Shown in pieces: positions 54,106-64,000 of a DNA stretch of 64,000 nucleotides; position 1 is the stretch's first letter; each line of letters starts with the position of its first letter. The notes under the pieces were generated by a model. It worked only from the letters and a program-made list of their open reading frames with translations, made no database searches and was not told where the DNA came from. The stretch spans positions 38,060 to 102,059 of the forward strand of contig JBBBWG010028311.1 in assembly GCA_037176905.1 (NCBI GenBank), written 5' to 3'. Both the position numbers and the translations under genes were made by a program. The DNA comes from Azolla pinnata (taxonomy: Eukaryota; Streptophyta; Polypodiopsida; Salviniales; Salviniaceae).

Positions 54106-54906
54106 ATGAACCATTCTGAGCTCCTTCTCTGCGCTCTGTCCCCTGCTCTTCCCCCTTCGCCATCGCTGCCTTCCTCCTCCTCCTCCTCCTCCTCCTTTGC
54201 CCCCGCCATCGCCACCATGAGGTCCCTCACAGCCTTCGCTAACCTCGCCTCCTGCAGCAGAGCCTCCTCTTCCTCCACCGCCTCTCCTTCCTCTTCTTCT
54301 GCCCTTCGGATGCGATTATCCTCCCATTCCTCCTTCCTTGGCAGCTCAGCTCGTCTGCAGCCCTCCTCCTCTTCTCCCCCCACTCCCATGGACGTCTCGC
54401 TCCTCCCCCCGCCTCCTGCTTCTTCGGTTAGGTCGGTTAGGGTTACGGCGATGACCTCGTCCTACGACCCTCCTTCGAGGCCGCCGCGGAGGAATTATCG
54501 GAGGGAGCCCAGGCCGTCCGTGTCGGAGCTCGACCTCGAAGAGGAAGTGGCGCGGATAGACATGGATCCTGCCAAGATGATGCAGGCTACAGATCCTAAT
54601 GCGTTGAAAGCGGTGATAAAGGAGGTGATGCCTGTGGGCTACTTCGTGGACCTTCCCACAGGCCGTGTGGGCTACCTACCGGCGCAGGATTTAGGGTTTT
54701 CAGGGGGCCTCGCTGTGCTGCAGAGGCTTTTCAAGGAAGGCCAGGAGATATACGTGAGGATAGTGTGCAGGGGGGGCGCGGGAAGAGAGATCATCTCCTG
54801 CAAGAAGCCCGAGTTTGCGCCCCCTAGCGAGCAGAAGACGATCGAGAGCATGAGGCTCCATTTTGAGAATGAGAAGAAGAACCAGGGCAGGCCTCGGCGC
54901 AGGTAA
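54106..54906 (+). CDS. S1-domain RNA-binding protein, probably plastid
   Basis: A single exon of 266 residues if the first ATG is used. Residues 1 to about 115 are extremely Ser/Pro/Ala-rich with few acids, as in chloroplast transit peptides; a later ATG at 54217 is an alternative start. A basic Arg/Pro patch (about 125-138) precedes a single S1-like beta-barrel at about 163-236: KAVIKEVMPVGYFVDL, GRVGYLPAQDLG, and EGQEIYVRIVCR. The tail is basic (KKNQGRPRRR). S1 domains bind RNA in ribosomal protein S1, PNPase and related proteins. One S1 copy and a basic tail suggest an RNA chaperone or ribosome-associated factor in the plastid. I cannot assign it to a named subfamily. Confidence 0.75.
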   Translation: MNHSELLLCALSPALPPSPSLPSSSSSSSSFAPAIATMRSLTAFANLASCSRASSSSTASPSSSSALRMRLSSHSSFLGSSARLQPSSSSPPTPMDVSLLPPPPASSVRSVRVTAMTSSYDPPSRPPRRNYRREPRPSVSELDLEEEVARIDMDPAKMMQATDPNALKAVIKEVMPVGYFVDLPTGRVGYLPAQDLGFSGGLAVLQRLFKEGQEIYVRIVCRGGAGREIISCKKPEFAPPSEQKTIESMRLHFENEKKNQGRPRRR

Positions 54907-55189
54907 AGGATGATGGTGTATGATCTAAGATTGTATAGTGCGTAATGATGGTGTCTGGTGTATAATGGTAGTGATGATGGCGATGCTGTTGAGCTACTGC
55001 TTTTGTTTTCTGTGCTGACTGCTGATGATGGCATTCTGATGTGCAGATATTGAGCTAGTTGCTCGTGGAAGCTATGGCAATGGAAGAAAGGAAAGGAAGG
55101 ATTGTGGTAATTTTTTGTGCCCCTGAAGAAGAGAAGAAGAACCTGGTATTCTTTTTCTTTTTGTTGTTTTTGTTTCTCTTCCTCTGTGC

Positions 55190-55960
55190 TTTCTCTTGGA
55201 CATCGTTGTTAGGTCTATAACATACATATCTTGTTACTGAGGAGTGGTTGCTCATGTAATGGAATGGAATCCTACTACTTGATGTATTTGGTACTAGGTA
55301 TAAGGCATACATACTGTGTTACGGAGAAGTAGTTTGCTGATGTAATGGAATCCTTCTACTTGATACGTTGTTAGTGTGGACATATTTGCATTGTGGTGTT
55401 TCTTAGAAGTGGTTTCTCATGTAATGGAATCCGCGTTATGTTTGTTAGTTGTAAAACATACATATTCCGTTGTGGGCGAAGTGATGTATTGGAATCCTTC
55501 TACTTGATCCGTCGTTAGCTTGAAGACATGCATTGTCTTACTGGAAAGTGCTTATTGTGTTATAGACGGAATCCTACTACTTGGTACGTTTGTTGCTAGT
55601 TGTAAAACATAGATGCTCTGTTATTGAGAAGTCATGTATTGGAATCCTACAACTTGATACATTGTTGGTATGGAGACATGTGCTTTGTGTCACCGAGAAG
55701 TGGTTTCTTATGTAGTGGAATCCCACTACTTGTTACATTGGTAGTTTAACGGACACGTCATGTATTGGGATGTATTGGGATCTTACAACGTGATAATACA
55801 TTGCTAGTTTGATATACTGTCATTGAGAAGTGGTGTATTGGACGACTCAGACTTCATACAGTGTTGTTGGGGGTCTAAAGCATACATATTCTGTTACTGA
55901 GAAGCGGTTGCCAATGCAGTGGAATGGAATTTGGCTGCCTGAAATGGTTGCTTAGGTATA
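55190..55960. repeat. Degenerate ~65-80-bp tandem array
   Basis: About ten copies of ctgttactgagaagtggtt, ctcatgtaatggaatcct, actacttgatacgttgttag, and a aaacatacat end. Spacing varies (for example ctacttgat at 55274 and 55355). It starts just after the S1-protein gene and may overlap its 3' UTR. Confidence 0.85.
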
Positions 55961-57741
55961 TAATGATGTGCTATTTGGGGCCTTCGTTTTGGCTATTTGA
56001 TTATGTATCTTACCTCTGTTGGAAGTGGAATTCCCTAAACTTTTTTTTGGCAATTCGATTATGTACCTTAGCTCTGTTGGAAGTAGAAGTTTTGTGAATG
56101 TTGCATCTTGATATGGTTCAATACCCCACCCCCCCCTCTTCCCCCTTTTGCTTACTGGTAGTTATGATGTGCTCTTGCTGTGTGTCTATCGCTAATTGAT
56201 TGATGCTTAATCAGAGTAGCTCATGGATTTGGCAATCAGCTAAAAGTATCACCACCACTTTTGAAAGCTCAAACGTTTATGGGATTCAAAATGTACTGAT
56301 TTTCCTGCCTATGTCTTTATGGATATGTACGATGTTGCCGGTGTAGCTGATATATACATGATCTTAGCTTGCGTGTGCATATTCACGATTAATTAGGGGT
56401 GCATAGGGTGTTATCAAATTGATATGTAGCTTAATTCAGTTGGAATGGCTAAAGTGAACTGCATCCTGATCTTGTTTAGAGAAGGTTAGCTATCCTTCCC
56501 TGCTCAAGCCATATGTTAATGTGTTGAAGATCAAGCAGACCGGCTTGTAATGCTATTCGAAATAAACTTAACGAAAACATGGCTATCTTTTGAGTCCGTC
56601 GTAACAATCATTTTCATTTCCATGGAAGAAGGGAAGAAAGTTATATTAACGTCTGCCTAGGCCGTGAATATGACCCATGAGACAGCGATAATGTTTGTGT
56701 ATCCACTTGTGTATGAGAGTTGGATGACAATTACACATACAACAATCCAATGTTTATATAAGGTAAAATATCATGTTTATAGAAACAGAGAATGTTACAT
56801 CCGACAACGATCCACATTCAACTTTCTGCGGACTTAGGGAGCTTGATAGATGAAACCAACCACCATTAGCTGCTGCCACTGTCGATTAATTCTCACATCA
56901 CGGATTGATTATTAATGGTCGCGTGGTATCATGAGGATTACAGCTGAGGTCTCCACTGTTACTCCCGAAGATTATTCATCAACTTGACTGCTGAACTGCC
57001 CCCAAGGGCTTTAGTCCTTTGGAGAGATCAATGTGAAGCTTCCAATTGGTGTTGCTACTGAGTTTTACTGACCTCTTCATCTTCTCAAACTGCATGTAAG
57101 AGCCTCTTTCTTAACCTCGTAGGAGGGGGTTTGATCCCAGAATGTGCCATGGCTTACTAACCGCATCTAATGTGTTTCTCTCATCATGCACATCACAGCT
57201 TCGCCATTCTTGTCAGCTTATATACCTTCCAATATAAACAAAGAAAGAGAGAAAAGAAAGAACGAAAGTTAATATTATTGTCCCAAAATGACTTTATAAG
57301 ACGGAACATGAAAATACATCTTCCATTGTTTATATCTCGAATATAAACTAAAGATAGACAGAACTACTTATGAAATCTTAGCATGTCTAGACATCTAACA
57401 TCTAAGGATACAAGATCATACGCCAGGAATGAAGCTTTGTCTTTGGAAAATCTCCAACATGGGCTGCTCTAATATGGAAAGATCTTTGGCGCTTCACGAT
57501 GATGGCTTTTTTATGGGTCGATAACTATATATGGGTGAGTTGCTAAAGATTGATGCACAGTGCAAGAAGAAGAGAAAAATACAGCGATAACAACGAAGAT
57601 AAAGAGAGTAGGTAATATTTCAAATACAAGATGCGAAAGTGATCTGTGAATGCTATTTCAACAGTAAGTTAGACCTATCATTGGTAAGTGGAAATAAAAG
57701 TTCTAATTATCATTGAAATAGCCAATATAAGGCGTTTGGGA
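55961..57741. other. Convergent intergenic space, no gene seen
   Basis: This is the 3' flank of the S1 protein (+) and of the branching-enzyme homologue (-). A phrase ttatgta-ctta-ctctgttggaagt is duplicated near 56002 and 56060, and a C-run occurs at 56125-56138. Otherwise I see nothing. Confidence 0.45.
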
Positions 57742-60700
57742 CTAAGGGCCATCTGAAGCTAGACCAATCGGTCCTGAGAGAGGTTCTTTCCCATACTCTG
57801 CCTAGATAATCAGATACAGGCATTTATAGAATGGGTCGGAGAATGATATGAAAGTGTAAATCCTATCCACTTAACACACAGCAAAAGAAGGAACAAAATT
57901 TTCTACCTGAGCAGTTAGGCTGGGTAGTGATAACACCAATGTAAAAACTCCGTTTTCCCTTCCAAAGTGAAAAATGTTTTCAGTAGGTAAAGAGTACCAG
58001 TCCTAGATGTATCAAAGCACATAAAATATGCTTGCGTGAATACCTTACTAAAGAACTCTTCTTTACCAAATTTGGCCCGTCCAAGTGACCGCTTCCGCCA
58101 AAAGATTTACAATCGCTATCCAAAAGCAGCTGCAAACAAAAGGTGCATCAAACAAAAGTATTACATCAGTATGTTTTTATCCGAAAATGAAATTTCCATA
58201 ACCTTCTTCCCTTTTAACTTGAAAGGATATACAGAGGATGTTGGAGAAGCGGCTTGATAGAGAGGAAGGTATATGTAGCAGTTATATCCAGATACCAGCC
58301 ATCTTATCAAAAGATGCTCTCTGAAGCAAACCACTAAGGCGGTGTACAACTCCAAGTTATCATGCAAAGGCCAAGATTTTTACAATATACAACATGACAT
58401 GCATTCTTCAATTAAGACTCCAATGTAGTTTTGGTGGTTAAACAAGGCAGTTTGAACCCCCAGATACACAAGTGAACGCCAGGAACCCCAGTGGAGTCAT
58501 ATTCAGGGTGCTTGTTGCAAACAGAAAAACCAGACATATGGATCAGAATAAATGTACCCAACTCACAGGGCCACCATACTCGACTATGTACTCCACATAT
58601 TTCAACCAATCTTTATGATCAAGTCAGAATATTGAAAACCCAGAGTTTATTCAACCCCTACCACGATTTTCAGATCGTTTGCGATGCATGGAACCCCTGA
58701 TGTGAGATGATTTAAACCCTTAACTCATGTGTTTTTCTGTATTCACAAATCACCACTCACCTCATATTCACCTGCTTCCTCCACTGGAATCTTAAACGTA
58801 TCATGAGAACATTCTGAATGAAAGTTAAGAACAAACAGCAATCTCCCACGAGAAAATGCCAGTATCTGCAACATTAATATTGCATCAATATAGAAATTCA
58901 AATTATTACAAAGTTTTAGTCCAAAAAGCAATTAGCATTTGATTATTACCTTTTTATCATCATCTACTAAGAGAAATTCAGCAGGTCGTCGATTTAAAAT
59001 ACCCTCTTTCTCTTCAAGCCTCATCAACGCCTGCTTTGGTCACAAAATGTTCAAGTACATTATTGCAGGGGTAAGAAACTGTCACATTTCAACACCCATA
59101 CATTATGAAAAGTTGAAAATATGATTTCAATAGAACCACTGGTTTCTGCAATCTCTCCTTTCCTGAGAATGAAAAAAAAGGTTCATACCACACTTTTACT
59201 TCCAAAACTAGAAGGTACCTATTTGTACTTTATGTGTGCACTATGAATTTCAGCTATAGATTTCACCAGTATTTGTAATAATATTTCTAGTTGAATTTCA
59301 ACCTGTTTACAATTTCATGAACAAAATTCACAAAACCTTGAAACATTTTTCATGAAAGTAAATGGTATGCACAATAAAGAAATCAAAGACAAATGATGTT
59401 CTTTAATGAGCAGGAAGATGTGAGTTACCAACTAATAGTAAGGGCATGTCTGTATCTGTTCTGCAGTCCAGTACATGCATGCTAATATCTTTTGTCCAAG
59501 GTATTGCTATGGAAAAACCATTAACCGGAGGATACAAGCACCATACTAAAAAAATACTAATGATGAAATTGTGAACAAGACTCCTTGGATAGTGTATGGA
59601 ATAGTTTGCAATATTTTGGTATAACGGCCACCACAATATTTGCAAGATAAATTATAAAGTTTAGCAAATAAATTTTCGATTTTGTTTTTAGAGCAGTTTT
59701 GATTTCACTACACACATAATTAGAAGGTTCTACGTAGCTTGATGCATCTGTTTATGCTAAGAGGAGCTGAGACCAGCAAATCAATTGACTGAATACAGTT
59801 ATGCAAAACAATGCCTTAAAAATGTTAATCAAAGAAATAGTACAACTCCCTCAACATGATGTTTTCCAACTGAACTTCCTATAGCCAGTTGCCAATAAAA
59901 ACATGCTTACAGCTCATTCAACTGGTCACCAAAACTATCCTTAACTTGACCCTGCCACTTTATACCAGAAGGCAGGAATTTTCCTTATCCCTGCTCCCAA
60001 GCAAAAAATCTAAAGGCACCATAATAATTTATGCTGTGTGATCATGCGTAAATGATTCCTCACATAAACCATAGATATATAATCATATGTTTAAGCAATA
60101 AGCAATGCCCCATTTTTCAGTACAATCACATGGTTAAGAAAATACTGGATGCCCCGTTTCTTAGTCAAATCACATATGTTTAAGCAAATAATCAATCCCT
60201 CATTGCATTGTCAAATAACGATCTGAACTGTGTGCCTATACTCACCTCTTCAAAGCACAAAGGGTTTTAGCTTGTGCTTCAAAAATGCATGTACAAATTA
60301 TCTATCAGAAACATCTAGAAAGACAATCCCTTACTTCCTTGTGTCCAACACTTGTGATACAGATTAGCTTGAGAAAATTAAATGGACGTGAAACCGACCT
60401 GATCAAAGGCTGCAAGCTGTGAATGAGGCCCTTGATCATTCAATAAATTCCATTGTCTGGATGCAAGGGAGAATGAATGGTGGTTGCTGGATCTTGGAAA
60501 CTCGATCCTCTACTGATAAGAACAGATTAGTACTCAATATGGAAACAAATTTAAAATCAAGTATTCCAGCTACCTCTGGATGGCCGAATTCATTGCCCAT
60601 GAAGTTCACATAACCTGACCCAGCCACACTTAGTGTAATCAACCGTATCATCTAGAAAGATAATTTGACGTTGTCATTATTAACATTTGCTATGATACAC

Positions 60701-63700
60701 GATATCAACACAACAAGGGTTCTGCATAAAATGCACACCTTCAATAGTGCCACGCCTTTGATATCCAACACTGCCTTTCCATGCTTCGGGCTTGAACGGG
60801 ATAATATTGCTTGACATAATGACAGCCCCCCTGCTATGGACTTTTCCAAAAAATAGGGAAAACAATGCAAATATATGAATGTCAACACACTAATCTGTTT
60901 TTAGTGGCCAAACAGTATAATCCAATTGTACGTGTAAGGATGGGAAGCAAACTTTAAGATATTAGTTCCATTACTTGTGAGTGATTCTCAACATAAACCA
61001 CCATCTTCCCTATGTTCTTCAGGTTGGTCAAAGTGTCAATGATCTGCGGGGAATAAGATTGAATTCAGTTGTGATGTCAGAAGTTCAGACGTCTTTCTGA
61101 GGTGAAAAAATGTTGTACATATGATATTATGACCTGACTCATGATCCAATGTTCATCGGTTCCATTTTGCAACAACCACAACCACATCTGAGCAGGCTCC
61201 TTGTTAACAAAGTAATCAAATCCAAGGCCCCCTTCATGGATTGGGTCGCAAAGTCCAGGGTAAAATGTTTCCTAGCATTATTAAACAAGCACAAAAAATT
61301 CATGAACATTTACAGGAAACTCACAAAGAGAAAGCTGCTTTCAAAATAGCTTGACATCAGCAAGGGAGAATAAAAATTTAAAAACAGATGTGTCATACAT
61401 CCTCTGCGATCGTAATAATATTTGGATTCAGGCCATGCAGTAACTCGTTCGCCAATATCAAGTAGATCTGTGCATCTTGATCCACATATTGATTGCAGAA
61501 ACTGTGGTAAACAAATTTAAAATTTAGAAATATTGAAATCTGCTTATAAAATAGCATCTGATAGGAACATCTTTGCTCACAAGTCATAGCTTCCTGTGGG
61601 TTTTTCAAAACCATTGTGAGTGTACAGCATTGAGGCCAATGAATGGAAATTAAATCCATCAATATGGTACTCCTCGACCCACCTGGGATCAAAATTGCAT
61701 TATGACAATTATGATCAGATTTTTATCCATAATAGAATGCTCAAGAGAGCCGAGTATCACCATCCTCTCTCACAAGAGATCAAGTACTATATATGTAAAA
61801 TAACATTGAGGTTTGTACATAGATAATGTGCATAACAGTGCCGGTCAATTGACACCAATTTCCAAAGAGACATGAAACAAGTTCATTCCATGATGCATGA
61901 GTGTGTCCCAACTAACAGAATATGCAGCATGCCACAATACATATAAAGCTTTTAAGTTCCAAAGTCTGTCCCCAATTTTGACTAAACAAACGAATTCATT
62001 ACAGCTTACAAAATGCATGCTTGCGCCTATCGAGAGTCCATGGATCTTAATATTGCAACTATCATAAGATCGGGTACTTTAATCAAAATGGGTTGCTTTC
62101 CCACATGTTTTGCATTATTATAGTATTTGTGGAGCATCATATTTACTTTATACAATCTGGAATAATGAGTTCTGAAACCAAATTTCTAAAACATATTACC
62201 ATTTCAGATTTGATAACAGAAACCGTGTAACTTCATAATCACTGTACTTAAACATACGCATTCCCCAATACTTATGGTGACCTCGTTTTCCTGAAAACAA
62301 CAATGACTCGTTATTTCATTTATATAGTTCACTTAAATCCACCATATTCAAAGGATGAATAGGAGCAACCTTGTGTACATCAAATCGAAATAATCATAGG
62401 CAAACAATTCTAGAAACCCCTCCATTTAGCTAAGTTACGGACGCAGTTAGGGGACGGCGAATAAGCAACTCAATGAGGAACCCATTTGTGAGCTGACTTC
62501 TGTTGTCTAATCACAACTCAACACAGTCATAATAATATTGAGAACTGACCCCATATTCTCACAGCATCTAAGACAACAAGAACACATGCATTATACTTTT
62601 TTCTACACGGCTGAACTTACAACTTCTCTAGAATAGCTAAAACAAATTCAAAATCGTAAGATAATATAGTAAGTCTGTATACTTGTCCTGAAAAAATGGA
62701 ATGCAAAATCAATGTAATGCTATAGTCAGAGTTAGGCCAGCTTACAAAATTAATGTTTTTTTCACACAGATAAATAAAGTGTGTTTGTTTTTTCACATAA
62801 TATTCTGTATTTTGACTCTAAATAGAAGTGCAAAATGTCTCACAGACACAAAATTTGAGGCGATAATTGTAACTAATAACTTACAAGACTGCCGACTTGG
62901 TAAGTTTCGAAGTAAGAGTAGAAACCATATAGTACAACGAGAGTAAGACTAATGAAACAAGTTTGCAAGCATTAAACCGATACTTAGGTTCTGTTCATTA
63001 AGGCAAATACAGGATGCATGTTCATGCTCATGCTAGTCAAAAAAGTACTAGGCACTTTGAAAGTTTAAAAAAAAACAATTGTCAACATCTAGTAAACCAA
63101 TATTTTCGCTACTCTTGAACCCCATAACGTCTTATCTTCAATTGGAAAATGGCGCAAATTAAACGAAATCATCATGTACCTGTGTGAAAGTAGCAATCAT
63201 TTGCTCCATCAAATGCAGATAAACCGTGAAGTGTCTCTGGTGAGGCATATGAATGCACAATGTCCAAGAAGACTAACAATCCAAGTCCTGTCACATCATA
63301 TTAAAACAATTGATATAAGTTCAAAGGCTAATCATAACTATGACAATGTGTCAACTGCAAGTTGCGATGCACATCAAACATCTAGGAAGCATGTTTTTTA
63401 CACAACAAGATGCAAGATTGGCTTAAGAAACCATAAGTTTACAAGGAATGTTCTGTAACACAATCATCTAGACATGTGGCAACTTGGTCGAGGAACTGTG
63501 ATAATTACAAATTGTTCGTTCAAAGATTTCACATTGGTCCAAATTTAATGTATCATAAGGAGAAGATTATATACCCAATCTATTTGCCTCCACATGGCAT
63601 TTCCAAGAAGATGTCGATGAATATGAATGGTAAAGCAGTAAGAAAAAGTTTCCAATTCACTTCTTTGAAAAAATATAATAGCATTGCTGCTGCTGCATCC

Positions 63701-64000
63701 AGTAGATCATTTCCCATTCCTTCCCTAAAAAGGAATGTGATGTGAAGGGCAAAGGCAAACTATCATCTAAGTAAAGAAGAAAATTTTATACAAAGGGCCA
63801 AAGAAAGTGGTTTCAGCGGGAGGTGACAGCTACAAACATGTGTAATGGCATGCAAATGACTAATCTCAGAGTGAGAGAGTCTGTTTGGTCAAAGAATACA
63901 TACTCTTAGATTTTAGATAAACACAGAAAAATGGAAGTATACACGTGTTTAAATACTCTTGATTAAACAGTTATCAAATCACCATGTGCTGTGTCAACTA
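57742..64000 (-). CDS. SBE3: SBE3/EMB2729-type 1,4-alpha-glucan branching enzyme homologue (C-terminal part)
   Basis: Fifteen exons on the complement, 5' to 3': >64000-63983, 63287-63180, 62290-62200, 61682-61581, 61501-61399, 61271-61134, 61043-60975, 60840-60739, 60651-60574, 60509-60399, 59030-58950, 58865-58761, 58129-58044, 57958-57907, 57801-57742 (about 434 residues; the N-terminus lies outside). GH13 landmarks: [11 protein letters not shown] (region I), [11 protein letters not shown] (II), IITIAEDETFYPGL (III), YVENHSQ (IV), then [11 protein letters not shown] and a C-terminal beta domain (VEEAGEYE). In active branching enzymes region II has an Asp nucleophile (FRFD) and region IV HD. 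Here they are His and Ser, while the region III Glu is kept. The same pattern marks the plant SBE3 (At3g20440) lineage, so the protein is probably not a conventional branching enzyme. The two last exons are short and least certain. Confidence 0.9.

Noticed and set aside
58412-58700. C-terminal exon of the branching-enzyme homologue
   Set aside because: The frame has a suggestive VEYGG phrase but no good acceptor. The exon at 58044-58129 fits the phase and the conserved post-EAGEYE sequence much better.
63476-63745. Plus-strand 89-codon frame
   Set aside because: It lies antisense in an intron of the branching-enzyme homologue, with no domain or splice support.

Overview
The window is nuclear DNA from a green plant. 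The genes have GT-AG introns, one gene product carries a plastid transit peptide and is a thylakoid factor (THF1), one is a plant CDPK, one is a non-canonical starch-branching-enzyme homologue, and several stretches are TTTAGGG-type telomere-like repeats. A BK/Slo-like K+ channel is also present; Arabidopsis has no such channel, so a non-seed land plant (moss, liverwort, lycophyte) or streptophyte alga is favoured. This placement is inference.

Layout. 0-6.1 kb (+): a five-exon gene that joins a novel 19-residue repeat array, a degenerate 3'-5' exonuclease fold and a UPF1-like SF1 helicase. 7.9-11.8 kb (+): a 12-exon ABC1/UbiB-type kinase. 13.0-17.5 kb (-): a small organelle-targeted Sel1-repeat protein whose 3.6-kb first intron holds an old, degraded LTR-type element. 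19.9-25.0 kb (+): THF1. 26.6-36.1 kb (-): an 18-exon Ca2+-activated (BK-type) K+ channel. 36.1-40.3 kb: gene-free satellite-like DNA with a 100-N assembly gap. 40.4-44.0 kb (+): an eight-exon CDPK. 46.2-52.3 kb (+): MSH3, 12 exons. 54.1-54.9 kb (+): a single-exon S1-domain protein, probably plastid. 57.7 kb to the right edge (-): the C-terminal two thirds or so of an SBE3/EMB2729-type branching-enzyme homologue, continuing outside the window.

For each spliced gene I traced exons by hand. In every complete model the intron phases match and the summed coding length is divisible by three (3876, 1509, 600, 993, 3675, 1677 and 3783 bases), which supports the models strongly. The genes do not form one pathway. 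They are ordinary housekeeping and signalling neighbours: DNA repair, plastid biogenesis, ion transport, Ca2+ signalling and carbohydrate metabolism.

The most striking non-genic property is that almost every intergenic space and several introns carry their own degenerate tandem array (periods from 18 to about 430 bp), each with a different unit. Telomere-like repeats lie directly upstream of three gene starts (1138, 46186, 54106). The best candidate for something undescribed is the repeat-exonuclease-helicase fusion protein at the left end.
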